A stretch of 54,922 bases of DNA. Origin: Kerstersia similis (GTDB lineage Bacteria; Pseudomonadota; Gammaproteobacteria; Burkholderiales; Burkholderiaceae_B). The position numbers and the translations under genes were made by a program. Location of the stretch: positions 1 to 54,922 of the forward strand of contig NZ_CBCSIQ010000028.1 in assembly GCF_965139615.1 (NCBI RefSeq), written 5' to 3'. Below, piece by piece: positions 8,229-16,203 of this stretch; the first letter of the stretch is position 1; each line of letters opens with the position of its first letter. The notes beneath the pieces were generated by a model. That model was not told the origin of the DNA, made no database searches, and saw only the letters and a program-made list of their open reading frames with translations.

Positions 8229-9266
8229 ATGGACTTTTCCATCGCCAGTATCCTGCTTGTGGACGGCCTGACCAATGGCGCGATTTATGCCCTGCTGGGC
8301 ATGACGACCGTGCTGGTTTTTGCTGTCACCCGAGTCATCTATCTTCCTCAGGGTGAATACGTCGCCTTCGGTGCCCTGACGCTGGGCATGCTGCAGCTCG
8401 GCCAGGTGCCCGGCACCGTCTGGTTCCTGCTGCTGATGGCGGCTTGTGCCGCCGTCCTCGACCTGGTGGCCGACCTGCGCCAGCGTCAGTCCGCTGTGCA
8501 GATCCTGAGCCGCCTGCTGCGCACGCTGGCCTTCCCGGTCGCGATCTCTGCGCTGACCATCTGGATCGCACCGCGCCAGCCCTCGCTGCTGACCCAGATG
8601 CTGCTGACACTGGCGCTGGTCACGCCCTTTGGCTCCCTGATCTACCGCCTGGCCTACCAAAGCCTGGCCAATGCCAGCGTGCTGGTACTGCTGATCGTTT
8701 CGGTGGGCGTGCACTTCGCGCTGACCGGCCTGGGCCTGTATTTCTTCGGCGCCGAAGGCTTCCGCACCCCGGCACTCTGGGATGAACAGATGAGCCTGGG
8801 CAGCCTGCTGCTGTCTGGTCAAACCATCATCATCTTCCTCATCACCGTCGCCCTGATCGTGCTGCTGTGGCTGTTTTTCGAACACACGCTGCGTGGCAAG
8901 GCGCTGCGCGCCACTGCCGTCAATCAGCTGGGCGCGCGCCTGATGGGCATCTCGACCGAATCCGCAGGCAAGCAATCCTTTACCGTCGCCGCCTTTATCG
9001 GCGCCCTGTCCGGCCTGCTGATCGGGCCGACCACGACGATCTTCTATGACAGCGGTTTTCTGATCGGCCTGAAGGGTTTTATCAGCGCCGTCTTTGCCGG
9101 GCTGTCGAGCTATCCCATGGCCCTGCTGGGCGCCATGCTGGTCGGCATCATCGAAGCTTTCAGTTCCTTCTGGGCCAGCGCCTTCAAGGAAGCCATCGTC
9201 TTCACTTTCATCCTGCCCGTGCTGCTGTGGCGCTCCCTGCGCGATCCGCATACCGAGGAAGACTGA
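8229..9266 (+). CDS. Branched-chain amino acid-type ABC transporter permease (LivH-like)
   Basis: A 345-residue inner-membrane permease with eight or more hydrophobic segments. Its N-terminus (LVDGLTNGAIYALLGMTTVLVF) is the standard LivH opening. The C-terminal third carries GLIGPTTTIFYDSGF-like and GLSSYPMALLGAMLVGIIEAF segments typical of the family. It would form half of the transmembrane channel together with the permease part of the next gene. A stop two bases before the next ATG (9264-9266 versus 9269) shows tight coupling. It is somewhat longer than the usual 290-310 residues because of extra residues around 75-110. Confidence 0.9.
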   Translation: MDFSIASILLVDGLTNGAIYALLGMTTVLVFAVTRVIYLPQGEYVAFGALTLGMLQLGQVPGTVWFLLLMAACAAVLDLVADLRQRQSAVQILSRLLRTLAFPVAISALTIWIAPRQPSLLTQMLLTLALVTPFGSLIYRLAYQSLANASVLVLLIVSVGVHFALTGLGLYFFGAEGFRTPALWDEQMSLGSLLLSGQTIIIFLITVALIVLLWLFFEHTLRGKALRATAVNQLGARLMGISTESAGKQSFTVAAFIGALSGLLIGPTTTIFYDSGFLIGLKGFISAVFAGLSSYPMALLGAMLVGIIEAFSSFWASAFKEAIVFTFILPVLLWRSLRDPHTEED

Positions 9267-9268
9267 TC

Positions 9269-11077
9269 ATGAGTACAGATACCTCCCTCAACTCCCTGAT
9301 TCCACGCAGCGCCCCCAAGCGCAACTGGGCGCTCATCATTTTCGTCCTGCTGATCGCCCTGCTGCCCCAGCTGCCGCTACCCGCGTTCTGGATTACCCAG
9401 CTGAACTACATCGGCCTGTATGCCCTTCCGGCAATGGGCCTGGTGCTGCTAACCGGCATTGGCGGCTTCACCTCTTTCGGCCAGGCGGCCTTTGTGGGCA
9501 TCGGCGCCTACACCACGGCCTATCTGTCCACCCAGCTGGGCCTGTCCCCCTGGTTCAACCTGATCGTGGGCCTGCTGCTGACCGCCGCCTGCGCCCTGAT
9601 TCTGGGCTGGATCACGCTGCGCATGAGCGGCCACTACCTGCCGCTGGCGACCATCGCCTGGTGCCTGGCCCTGAACTACGTCATGGCCAATATGGAGTGG
9701 CTGGGCAAATTCGACGGCATCGCCGGCGTCCCTGCCATTCCGCTGCTGGGCCTGGACATGACGCAGGACCGCAATATCTATTACCTGATCTGGGGCTTTG
9801 CGCTCCTGGGTGCAGGCGCGCTGGTCAACCTGCTGGACTCCCGTACCGGCCGCGCCATCCGCGCCCTCAAGGGCGGCGTTACCATGGCCGAGGCCATGGG
9901 GATCTCGACCTTCCGCTACAAGGTACAGATCTTCCTGATCGCTGCTCTGTTCGCCGCCGTCTCCGGCTGGCTGTTCGCGCACTTCCAGCGCTCGGTCAAC
10001 CCCTCGCCCTTCGGCATCAAGTTCGGCATCGAATATCTGTTCATGGCCGTCGCCGGTGGCGTGGGCAGCATCTGGGGCGCCTTTACCGGCGCTGCGGTGG
10101 TCAAGCTGGTCGAAGATCAACTGCAGGTACTGTTGCCCAAGCTGATCGGCGCGACTGGCAGTTTCGAGATCGTGGTGTTCGGCATCATGCTGATCCTGAT
10201 CCTGAAATACATGCCGCAAGGGCTGTTCCCTACCTTCATCAACCGCCTGCCGCGCCGGCAACGCGTCCGCGACTGGGGCAACGCCGCCCCCTTGCCGCGC
10301 CGCCCGCAGCCTGAAGCCGGTTCGATGCTGCTGGAAGTCGATGCCATCCGCAAACAGTTTGGCGGCCTGGTCGCCGTCAATGATGTGAGCTTCAGCATCC
10401 GTGCGGGCGAAATCATCGGCCTGATCGGGCCCAACGGCGCTGGCAAATCCACGACGTTCAACCTGGTCTCCGGCGTGCTGCGCAAGACCTCCGGCACCGT
10501 ACGTTTCCGGGGCGAGGATGTCTCGCGCCTGGGGTCACGCGACATCGCCCGGCGCGGCATGTCGCGCACCTTCCAGCACGTGAAGATGATGCCGGATATG
10601 ACCGTGCTGGAAAACGTCGCACTCGGCGGCTATCTGCGCAGCCGTTCGGGCGCCCTGGGCGCCATGCTGAAACTCAACCGCGAAGAAGAACGCCAGCTGT
10701 TCGCCGAAGCGGAACGCCAGTTGCAGCGTATCGGCATGGCCGACCAGATGCATGAACTGGCAGGCAACCTGGCGCTCGGCCCGCAACGCCTCATGGAAAT
10801 CGCCCGTGCCCTGTGCACCGACCCGGCCCTGCTGCTGCTCGACGAACCGGCTGCCGGCCTGCGTCACAAGGAAAAGCAGGCGCTGGCCCATGTCCTGCGT
10901 CAGCTCAAGTCCGAAGGCATGAGCCTGCTTCTGGTAGAACACGATATGGACTTCGTCATGAACTTGACGGATCGCATTGTCGTCATGGAGTTCGGAACCC
11001 GACTGATCGAAGGCACGCCCGCCGAAGTACAGGCCAGCCCGGCCGTACGCGCCGCCTACCTGGGAACGGAGCACTGA
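9269..11077 (+). CDS. Fused ABC permease-ATPase (LivM-LivG fusion)
   Basis: One 602-residue frame contains two proteins that are usually separate. Residues 1 to about 335 are a LivM-type permease (QLNYIGLYALPAMGLVLLTGIGGFTSFGQAAFVGIGAYT, FGIKFGIEYLFMAVAGG). From Met353 onward there is a LivG-type ATPase with Walker A GPNGAGKST, a degenerate signature (LALGPQRLMEIARAL), Walker B LLLLDEPAAG and a switch histidine in LVEHDMDFV. The linker is proline- and arginine-rich. The start ATG at 9269 has only a weak ribosome site and probably depends on translation of the preceding gene, which ends two bases earlier. The ATPase half would pair with the LivF-like protein encoded next to power import. Confidence 0.92.
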   Translation: MSTDTSLNSLIPRSAPKRNWALIIFVLLIALLPQLPLPAFWITQLNYIGLYALPAMGLVLLTGIGGFTSFGQAAFVGIGAYTTAYLSTQLGLSPWFNLIVGLLLTAACALILGWITLRMSGHYLPLATIAWCLALNYVMANMEWLGKFDGIAGVPAIPLLGLDMTQDRNIYYLIWGFALLGAGALVNLLDSRTGRAIRALKGGVTMAEAMGISTFRYKVQIFLIAALFAAVSGWLFAHFQRSVNPSPFGIKFGIEYLFMAVAGGVGSIWGAFTGAAVVKLVEDQLQVLLPKLIGATGSFEIVVFGIMLILILKYMPQGLFPTFINRLPRRQRVRDWGNAAPLPRRPQPEAGSMLLEVDAIRKQFGGLVAVNDVSFSIRAGEIIGLIGPNGAGKSTTFNLVSGVLRKTSGTVRFRGEDVSRLGSRDIARRGMSRTFQHVKMMPDMTVLENVALGGYLRSRSGALGAMLKLNREEERQLFAEAERQLQRIGMADQMHELAGNLALGPQRLMEIARALCTDPALLLLDEPAAGLRHKEKQALAHVLRQLKSEGMSLLLVEHDMDFVMNLTDRIVVMEFGTRLIEGTPAEVQASPAVRAAYLGTEH

Positions 11078-11078
11078 A

Positions 11079-11816
11079 ATGAGCCAAACGCCGCTTCTTG
11101 AAATTCGTGGCCTGACGGCCGGCTATGGCCGTGCCGAAGTGCTGCATCAACTGGATTTCCATGTGCCCGCAGGCAGCGTGGTTACCATCATCGGCCCCAA
11201 CGGCGCAGGTAAATCCACGTTGCTCAATGCCTTGATGGGCGTGCTGCCCGCGCAAGGCAGCATTCGCTACCAAGGCAAGGAAATCATCAACAGCCGGCTG
11301 GAAGCCCGCGTGCAGCAAGGGCTGGCGCTGGTGCCAGAAACCCGGGCGCTCTTCAGCACCATGAGCGTTCGCGACAATCTGCTGCTGGGCGGCTACCGGC
11401 TGCGCGGCTCGCTGCTGCATCCGCGTGCGGCCACACAAGGGCTGGAACAGGTCTTCGAACTGTTTCCGCGCCTGCGTGAACGCCAAAGCCAGCTCTCCGG
11501 CACCTTGTCCGGAGGGGAGCGCCAGATGCTGGCCATCGGTCGCGCCCTGATGGGCGAACCGCAACTGTTGATGCTCGACGAACCCAGCCTTGGCCTGGCG
11601 CCGCTGATCGTCAAGGAAATTTTCCGCATCATCGAACAATTGCGCGCCACCGGCGTCAGCATCCTGCTGGTTGAGCAGAATGCCCGTGCTGCGCTGGAAA
11701 TCGCCGACTACGGCTATGTTCTGGAAACCGGCGATGTGGCGCTGCACGGCCCGGCCACCGACCTGGCCGATGACCCGCGAGTGGCCGAGACCTACCTGGG
11801 CACGGCCCACCATTAG
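11079..11816 (+). CDS. Branched-chain amino acid-type ABC transporter ATP-binding protein (LivF-like)
   Basis: A 245-residue ATPase with Walker A GPNGAGKST, signature LSGGERQMLAIGRAL, Walker B LLMLDEPSLGLAP and the switch region LLVEQNARAALEIAD. The VPETRALFSTMSV-type segment identifies the LivF branch. It starts one base after the stop of the fusion gene, so it is translationally coupled. It completes the transporter: one binding protein, two permease domains and two ATPase domains. Substrate specificity lies in the binding protein and cannot be read here. Confidence 0.92.
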   Translation: MSQTPLLEIRGLTAGYGRAEVLHQLDFHVPAGSVVTIIGPNGAGKSTLLNALMGVLPAQGSIRYQGKEIINSRLEARVQQGLALVPETRALFSTMSVRDNLLLGGYRLRGSLLHPRAATQGLEQVFELFPRLRERQSQLSGTLSGGERQMLAIGRALMGEPQLLMLDEPSLGLAPLIVKEIFRIIEQLRATGVSILLVEQNARAALEIADYGYVLETGDVALHGPATDLADDPRVAETYLGTAHH

Positions 11817-11875
11817 GCTCAGGCTCAGGCGCATCCGGTTCCGGCGGAGGCTGGAGCCCGCTCTGCCATACGCCA

Positions 11876-11906
11876 GGCCCCCATCCGCACTTGCCGTGCG
11901 GGGGCC
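11876..11906 (+). other. Stem-loop between livF-like and acyl-CoA dehydrogenase genes
   Basis: GGCCCCC-at-CCGCAC pairs with GTGCGG-GGGCC around a 5-base loop, leaving a small bulge. It lies 60 bp after the ABC ATPase stop and 60 bp before the dehydrogenase ATG. It lacks a U-run, so it is more likely an mRNA processing or stability element than an intrinsic terminator. Confidence 0.4.
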
Positions 11907-11965
11907 ATGGTCCGAATATTTCTGTTTCGCGCCGGCCCATCCGGCGAACTGGAAGGAAGCATCAC

Positions 11966-13759
11966 ATGTGGGAATATGATCCGCCCCTGCGCGATATGCG
12001 CTTTGTCATCGACAACGTGCTCCAGGCACCTGCATCGTGGGCATCCATGCCTGCCTTCGCAGACCTGGACGCCGACACGGCAGCCCAGGTCTTGCAGGAA
12101 GCCGGCCGTTTTGCCAAGGAAGTGCTGCTGCCCATCAACAGCCCGGCAGACCTGCAAGGTTGCCGCTGGCAGGATGGCGCGGTCAGTACGCCTGACGGCT
12201 ACCGTGACGCCTATCACGCATTTTGCGAAGGCGGCTGGCCCGCGCTGGCCTGCGACCCGGCCTGGGACGGCCAGGGGCTGCCGCAACTGCTCAATGCGGC
12301 TTTCTATGAAATGCTGGCAGGCTGCAACCATGCCTGGGCCATGTATCCCGGCCTGGCGCATGGCGCCTATGAATGCCTGAAAGCGCACGCCACGCCTGAA
12401 CTGCAGGAAACCTACCTGCGCAAGATCGTCAGCGGCGAATACCTGGCCACCATGGGCCTGACGGAATCCCATGCGGGCAGCGATCTGGGGCTGCTGCGCA
12501 CACGGGCCCAAGCGGTCGGCGAAATGGGGCCTGGCGCAGAAGTCCGCATCAGCGGCAACAAGATTTTCATTTCCGGTGGCGAGCAGGACCTGACCAAGAA
12601 CATCGTCCACCTGGTGCTGGCCCGCCTGCCCGACGCGCCGGCAGGCAGCCGTGGCCTGAGCCTGTTTCTGGTGCCCCACATCCTGCCTGACGGCACCCGT
12701 AATGCCGTACGCTGCGATGGCATCGAAAAAAAGATGGGCATCAAGGGCAGCGCAACCTGCGTTCTGTCCCTGGAAGCGGCAACCGGCTGGCTGATCGGCG
12801 AACCCAATCGCGGCCTGAATGCCATGTTCGTCATGATGAATGCCGCCCGCCTGCAAGTCGGCATGCAAGGCCTGGGCCACCTGGAACTGTCGAGCCAGAA
12901 TGCATTGCGCTACGCCCAGGAACGCCAGCAGTCGCGTGCGCGCCTGCGCCCTGAAGGGACGCCTGCCGGCGCTGCCGACCCGATCGCCCTGCATCCTGCG
13001 ATGCGCCGCACGCTGCTGTCGCTCAAAGCCATGACCGAAGGGCTGCGCGTCCTGTCCTACTGGACCGGTGTGCAGCTGGACGAATCGGAACAGCATCCTG
13101 ATGAGGCCCGACGCCGACACGCAGGCGCCCGGGTGGCCTTGCTCACCCCTATCGTCAAAGCCTATCTGACCCACCACGGCCACTATGGCGCCAACGCCGC
13201 GTTGCAGATCTGGGGCGGGCACGGCTACGTTCATGAATATGGCATTGAGCAAAGCGTGCGTGATAGCCGCATCGCCATGATTTACGAGGGCACGAACGAA
13301 ATTCAGGCCATCGACCTGTTGCAACGCAAGGCCTTGACGCCTGAAGGCGTACCATCCGCAGCGCTGCTGGATCTGCTCGCCGAGCTGCGGGCCGATGCCG
13401 ACGCCGCAGCCGCACTGCCATCGCTGGCAGCGCATGCCGCCAACCTGCACCAATCCATCCAGGCCTTCGAAGACAGCACCCGCGCGCTGGCCGCAGGGGC
13501 TGCGCAAGACCCGGAATGGCCGCTGCGCGTCGCCGATGACTATCTGCATGCCGCCGGCCTGCTGCTGATGGGATGGGCCTGGCTGCGCAGCGCGCGCACC
13601 GTGCTGGCGCTGTCGGCCACGGAACAGGCCGACCCCTGGTATGCCGCCAAGCTGGACACCTGCCGCTATGGCCTGGAGTGGCTGCTGCCGGAACTGGCGC
13701 TGCGCCTGCGCCTGGTTGGCGCACAGCAGGCCGCGCTGCCCTGGCTCCCTGCTCTTTGA
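11966..13759 (+). CDS. Acyl-CoA dehydrogenase (597-residue FadE-like/DmdC-like class)
   Basis: A long acyl-CoA dehydrogenase of 597 residues. The opening WEYDPPLRDMRFVIDNVL is diagnostic of the ~600-residue class that carries an extra N-terminal helix and a C-terminal extension (the class including 3-methylmercaptopropionyl-CoA dehydrogenase). FAD/substrate motifs visible are MGLTESHAGSDLG, KIFISGGEQDLT, and QIWGGHGYVHEYGIEQSVRDSRIAMIYEGTNEIQAIDLL, where the Glu of YEGT is in the catalytic-base position. It would introduce the 2,3 double bond, passing electrons to ETF and on to ETF-QO at 1-223. I chose the ATG at 11966 for its GGAAGGAAG ribosome site and family N-terminus; the frame is open further upstream. 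It ends 22 bp before the MarR gene. Confidence 0.9.
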   Translation: MWEYDPPLRDMRFVIDNVLQAPASWASMPAFADLDADTAAQVLQEAGRFAKEVLLPINSPADLQGCRWQDGAVSTPDGYRDAYHAFCEGGWPALACDPAWDGQGLPQLLNAAFYEMLAGCNHAWAMYPGLAHGAYECLKAHATPELQETYLRKIVSGEYLATMGLTESHAGSDLGLLRTRAQAVGEMGPGAEVRISGNKIFISGGEQDLTKNIVHLVLARLPDAPAGSRGLSLFLVPHILPDGTRNAVRCDGIEKKMGIKGSATCVLSLEAATGWLIGEPNRGLNAMFVMMNAARLQVGMQGLGHLELSSQNALRYAQERQQSRARLRPEGTPAGAADPIALHPAMRRTLLSLKAMTEGLRVLSYWTGVQLDESEQHPDEARRRHAGARVALLTPIVKAYLTHHGHYGANAALQIWGGHGYVHEYGIEQSVRDSRIAMIYEGTNEIQAIDLLQRKALTPEGVPSAALLDLLAELRADADAAAALPSLAAHAANLHQSIQAFEDSTRALAAGAAQDPEWPLRVADDYLHAAGLLLMGWAWLRSARTVLALSATEQADPWYAAKLDTCRYGLEWLLPELALRLRLVGAQQAALPWLPAL

Positions 13760-13781
13760 CGCGGGCGCGCCGGGCTCTATT

Positions 13782-14264
13782 ATGATTATGGCCATGGATA
13801 CCCTCACTCACGATGCCGCTGAAGATCTGGAAGCCCTGGATCTCAGCTGCTTGCAGCATGTTCTTGGCCACCAGCTAGCGCTGGCAGATGTCCCGACGCG
13901 CAAAACGTTCTTCAAGCACATCGGCAAGCCGTTGGATTTGCGACCTGCCGAGTTTTCCATGCTTTTGCTGATCGCGCACAACCGCAATGTGACGCAAAAA
14001 CAATTGAGCCTGGCGCTTGCCATCCCTGCCCCCAATGTCACGACCATGCTGGATCGCCTGACCCAGCGCGGCCTCTTGACCCGGGAGCCGAACGCCACCG
14101 ACCGCCGCTCGGTGCATATCGTCCTGACAACGGACGGCGAAGCGCTGGCCCGCCAGAGCCACGACATTTCACTGAAAATGGAACGCCATCTGCTACGCCA
14201 TCTCAGTACGGCGGAACGCGCCATGCTGCGCGAACTGCTGCATAAAGTGGCCCAGCACGCCTAA
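13782..14264 (+). CDS. MarR-family transcriptional regulator
   Basis: A 160-residue winged-helix protein (157 residues if the ATG at 13794 is used; three in-frame ATGs cluster at 13782, 13788 and 13794, none with a good ribosome site). The recognition region QLSLALAIPAPNVTTMLDRLTQRGLLTREPNATDRRSVHIVLTTDGEALARQ matches MarR: helix-turn-helix, then a wing with the conserved D-x-R. MarR proteins next to CoA ligase genes (for example those controlling p-coumarate or ferulate use) are commonly released from DNA by the acyl-CoA made by the ligase. It is the last gene of the rightward cluster, so by inference it controls this island. Candidate operators are the AT-rich palindromes at 3871-3950 and 6903-6937. 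Confidence 0.9.
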   Translation: MIMAMDTLTHDAAEDLEALDLSCLQHVLGHQLALADVPTRKTFFKHIGKPLDLRPAEFSMLLLIAHNRNVTQKQLSLALAIPAPNVTTMLDRLTQRGLLTREPNATDRRSVHIVLTTDGEALARQSHDISLKMERHLLRHLSTAERAMLRELLHKVAQHA

Positions 14265-14358
14265 GCACCGCCGGGCGGCCGAACCAGCGCCCTTCCGGCC
14301 GCACCGAATTGCTCATTCGCTGAGCAAAAAACAATTTTCTTTCTCCCTGCTCTCCGAT

Positions 14359-14382
14359 AAAATCGGCGTCCGTCGATTTTTT
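14359..14382 (+). terminator. Intrinsic terminator after the marR-family gene
   Basis: AAAATCGGC (14359-14367) pairs with GTCGATTTT (14372-14380, one G-U) around a 4-base loop, and the run of T continues two more bases. It lies about 95 bp after the MarR stop. Confidence 0.5.
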
Positions 14383-14449
14383 CCCTCTCCGGAGACTGCG
14401 ATCGCATACCTTGCCCCAGTTCACGCGTTCCCTGCGGTAGCCGCGCATC

Positions 14450-15067
14450 GTGCCCATCATCCCCGATAGGCTGTTGCATGATCTGGAACATCAAGGCTGG
14501 ACAGTGTCTGACGACATCATTCCAGCGGAACTGGCACATCGTCTGCTGGCAGAGGGCATGCACCGCTGGGAAACCGGCCATTTCCACGCCGCCCGCATCG
14601 GCCGCTCCCTGACGCAACAGCGCAACACGGATATCCGCGGTGACACGATCTGCTGGCTGGACGATACCGACCCGCATCCCGCCTGCACCGATTTCAGGGC
14701 CTGGTTCCACGAACTGCAAGTCGTGTTGAACCGCTATTTCTTCCTGGGTCTCAAACGCCTGGAATGCCACTACGCCCGCTATGGATCGGGCGCCGGCTAT
14801 GCCCGGCACATAGATCAGCACCGTGACACCAGCTATCGGAAAATTTCCATGGTGCTGTATCTGAACGAAACCTGGCAGCCAGGTGATGGCGGCGAACTGT
14901 GCATTTACGACCCTGGCACCCCTGAACGTGAAGTTGCGCGCGTAGCGCCTTTGATGGGCAGGCTGGCACTCTTCCGTGCCGATACCATTCCCCATGCCGT
15001 ACTTCCCTGCCAGCGCACACGCTGGTCACTCACAGGCTGGTTCCGTACCGACGAAGACACGCTTTGA
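14450..15067 (+). CDS. 2-oxoglutarate/Fe(II)-dependent oxygenase family protein
   Basis: A 205-residue prolyl-4-hydroxylase-like (SM-20/P4Hc) double-stranded beta-helix protein. The iron ligands are HxD (His120, Asp122 in YARHIDQH) and a distal histidine (His182 in DTIPHAVLP); Arg191 in RTRWSLTGWF would bind 2-oxoglutarate. The segments KISMVLYLNETWQPGDGGEL and GRLALFRADTIPH are standard for bacterial members. These enzymes hydroxylate protein side chains or small molecules; the target here is unknown. The frame opens with GTG at 14450, with a poor ribosome site, so the start is uncertain by several codons. It appears to be a single-gene unit. Confidence 0.82.
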   Translation: MPIIPDRLLHDLEHQGWTVSDDIIPAELAHRLLAEGMHRWETGHFHAARIGRSLTQQRNTDIRGDTICWLDDTDPHPACTDFRAWFHELQVVLNRYFFLGLKRLECHYARYGSGAGYARHIDQHRDTSYRKISMVLYLNETWQPGDGGELCIYDPGTPEREVARVAPLMGRLALFRADTIPHAVLPCQRTRWSLTGWFRTDEDTL

Positions 15068-15172
15068 GCGTCCAGGCGCCGCTGGCAACAAGCGGAGACA
15101 CGGCTGTTTTCAGCGCCAGGGTTTGAAAACTTGCCGAAACAATATATTTTCTGGCAAAATCCCACCCTTTCC

Positions 15173-15252
15173 GGCGGTTCACCGGTACTGATGGTGAGAT
15201 CAGATACCGATTGATGGTCCGCCAGAAAGTTTGCCGGTGAAAATTTTTTCAC
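15173..15252. other. Structured intergenic element before tRNA-Lys
   Basis: CGGTACTGAT (15183-15192) pairs with ATCAG-a-TACCG (15199-15209), with one bulged base and a 6-base loop. It is enclosed by GGCGG (15173-15177) and CCGCC (15219-15223). About 15 bp later comes a near-palindrome GTGAAAA-TT-TTTTCAC (around 15237-15252). It could be the 3' end of the oxygenase transcript or a small RNA; nothing in the sequence decides. Confidence 0.35.
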
Positions 15253-15269
15253 GAAATCGAAAAAAAACT

Positions 15270-15297
15270 TTGACAGGCAAAAAAAACGTCGTATAAT
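15270..15297 (+). promoter_or_regulatory. Consensus sigma-70 promoter of tRNA-Lys
   Basis: TTGACA (15270-15275) and TATAAT (15292-15297) are both perfect consensus hexamers, with a 16-bp A-rich spacer. The expected transcription start is near 15304, about 50 bp before the mature tRNA. An A-tract directly upstream could act as an UP element. Confidence 0.85.
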
Positions 15298-15353
15298 TCA
15301 ATTCTTCGCTCGACACACAACGAAACACATCGAAGTCAGTCGAACAAGAGCAT

Positions 15354-15429
15354 GGGTTGTTAGCTCAGTTGGTAGAGCAGCGGACTCTTAATCCGTAGGT
15401 CGTAGGTTCGAACCCTACACAACCCACCA
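15354..15429 (+). tRNA. tRNA-Lys (anticodon CUU)
   Basis: A 76-base cloverleaf including an encoded 3' CCA. The acceptor stem is GGGTTGT/ACAACCC; the D arm GCTCAGTTGGTAGAGC, the anticodon loop ACTCTTAAT with anticodon CTT, and the T arm with GGTTCGAACCC are all intact. It reads AAG (lysine) codons. Promoter and terminator flank it closely, so it is a monocistronic tRNA unit. Confidence 0.97.
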
Positions 15430-15436
15430 GATTCTG

Positions 15437-15463
15437 AACGGCCTGTAGAAATACAGGCCGTTT
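15437..15463 (+). terminator. Terminator of tRNA-Lys
   Basis: AACGGCCTGT (15437-15446) pairs perfectly with ACAGGCCGTT (15453-15462) around a 6-base loop, followed by a T-rich stretch. It starts 8 bp after the tRNA CCA. Confidence 0.85.
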
Positions 15464-15785
15464 CACTTTCCGGCGCCGGCGATTCCCCAACATCCCGCGC
15501 CCATGCGGCTACCCCGTCCCAACCAGGGCTAGACGCAGATTTCGAAGATTCCCGCAGGTTTCATCCCTGGCGTCACGCTGCGACAGTACAGTCCCGGCTT
15601 GCGCCCGATAGCCGAAACCGCCGGGCTCTCCCTCCATTGTTCCACGCCACCCGGTTTTGCCCATCGGCGCCTGTGGCCGTCTTTTATTCATTACAGGCAT
15701 GGCCCATGGCTCAAACCAGCACTGCGGAACCTTCCGCAGGCAACAGCTCGTGCCCCTGCCCATAACAACAACAAGGAAAACCATT
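15464..15785. other. Intergenic stretch between tRNA-Lys and a small gene
   Basis: These 322 bp follow the tRNA terminator. I see no coding frame with a start, ribosome site or recognisable protein, and no tRNA-like fold. A short GCGGAA-CC-TTCCGC hairpin is around 15720-15740. The last 30 bp form the leader of the next small gene. Confidence 0.4.
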
Positions 15786-16046
15786 ATGTTGAAGAATATT
15801 TATCCGGATCAATTGATCCCCAACGCCAATACCGGCAGCAGCAATGCCCGCGACATCAAGATCGGCGATCGCGTGACCCTGGTGCTCGCCGGCAGCCAAC
15901 GCCCCATCGTCAGCACCGTGGAAATGGTGGTCGATCTGTTTGGCAGCCCGACCTTCACCAGCCGTGCCACGGCGCCCAAGCGCATGCGCTTTCGTTTCCG
16001 CCCCCAGGACATTCATCACCTCGAATCGTCCCACGCCGCGAGCTGA
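15786..16046 (+). CDS. Small hypothetical protein (86 residues)
   Basis: I do not recognise the family with confidence. The 86-residue product starts MLKNIYPDQLIPN and has an internal segment DIKIGDRVTLVLAGSQRPIVSTVEMVVDLFGSPTF, which looks like a small beta-barrel of the KOW or YodC (DUF2158) kind, followed by a basic stretch APKRMRFRFRP. There is no signal peptide or membrane segment. The ATG at 15786 has an AAGGA ribosome site 8 bp upstream. It is a single gene, 160 bp before the DUF1838 gene on the same strand. Confidence 0.6.
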   Translation: MLKNIYPDQLIPNANTGSSNARDIKIGDRVTLVLAGSQRPIVSTVEMVVDLFGSPTFTSRATAPKRMRFRFRPQDIHHLESSHAAS

Positions 16047-16203
16047 ATGCGCGCCGGTCGGCTCACGCCAGGCTTGGGCCGACCGAAAAATGCCGGTATG
16101 CTGCCCCCTTTGCCGCGCTGCCGGAACCGCTGCGCCGGCTGTCATGCCGACAGCCGGATGAAACGCCGCCCCGATGGCCTGGCAGCATTCGGAGCCGCAC
16201 CCC

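Noticed and set aside
11825..13807. 660-codon open frame on the minus strand opposite the acyl-CoA dehydrogenase
   Set aside because: Low-complexity Gly/Gln/Arg/Ala composition and no motif; the dehydrogenase on the plus strand carries all family motifs.
15354..15463. tRNA-Lys as an integration site of a genomic island
   Set aside because: No integrase gene, no duplicated tRNA 3' end and no change in base composition is visible downstream within the window.
15509..15784. 91-codon minus-strand frame between tRNA-Lys and the small gene
   Set aside because: No ribosome site, mixed composition, no signal or domain.
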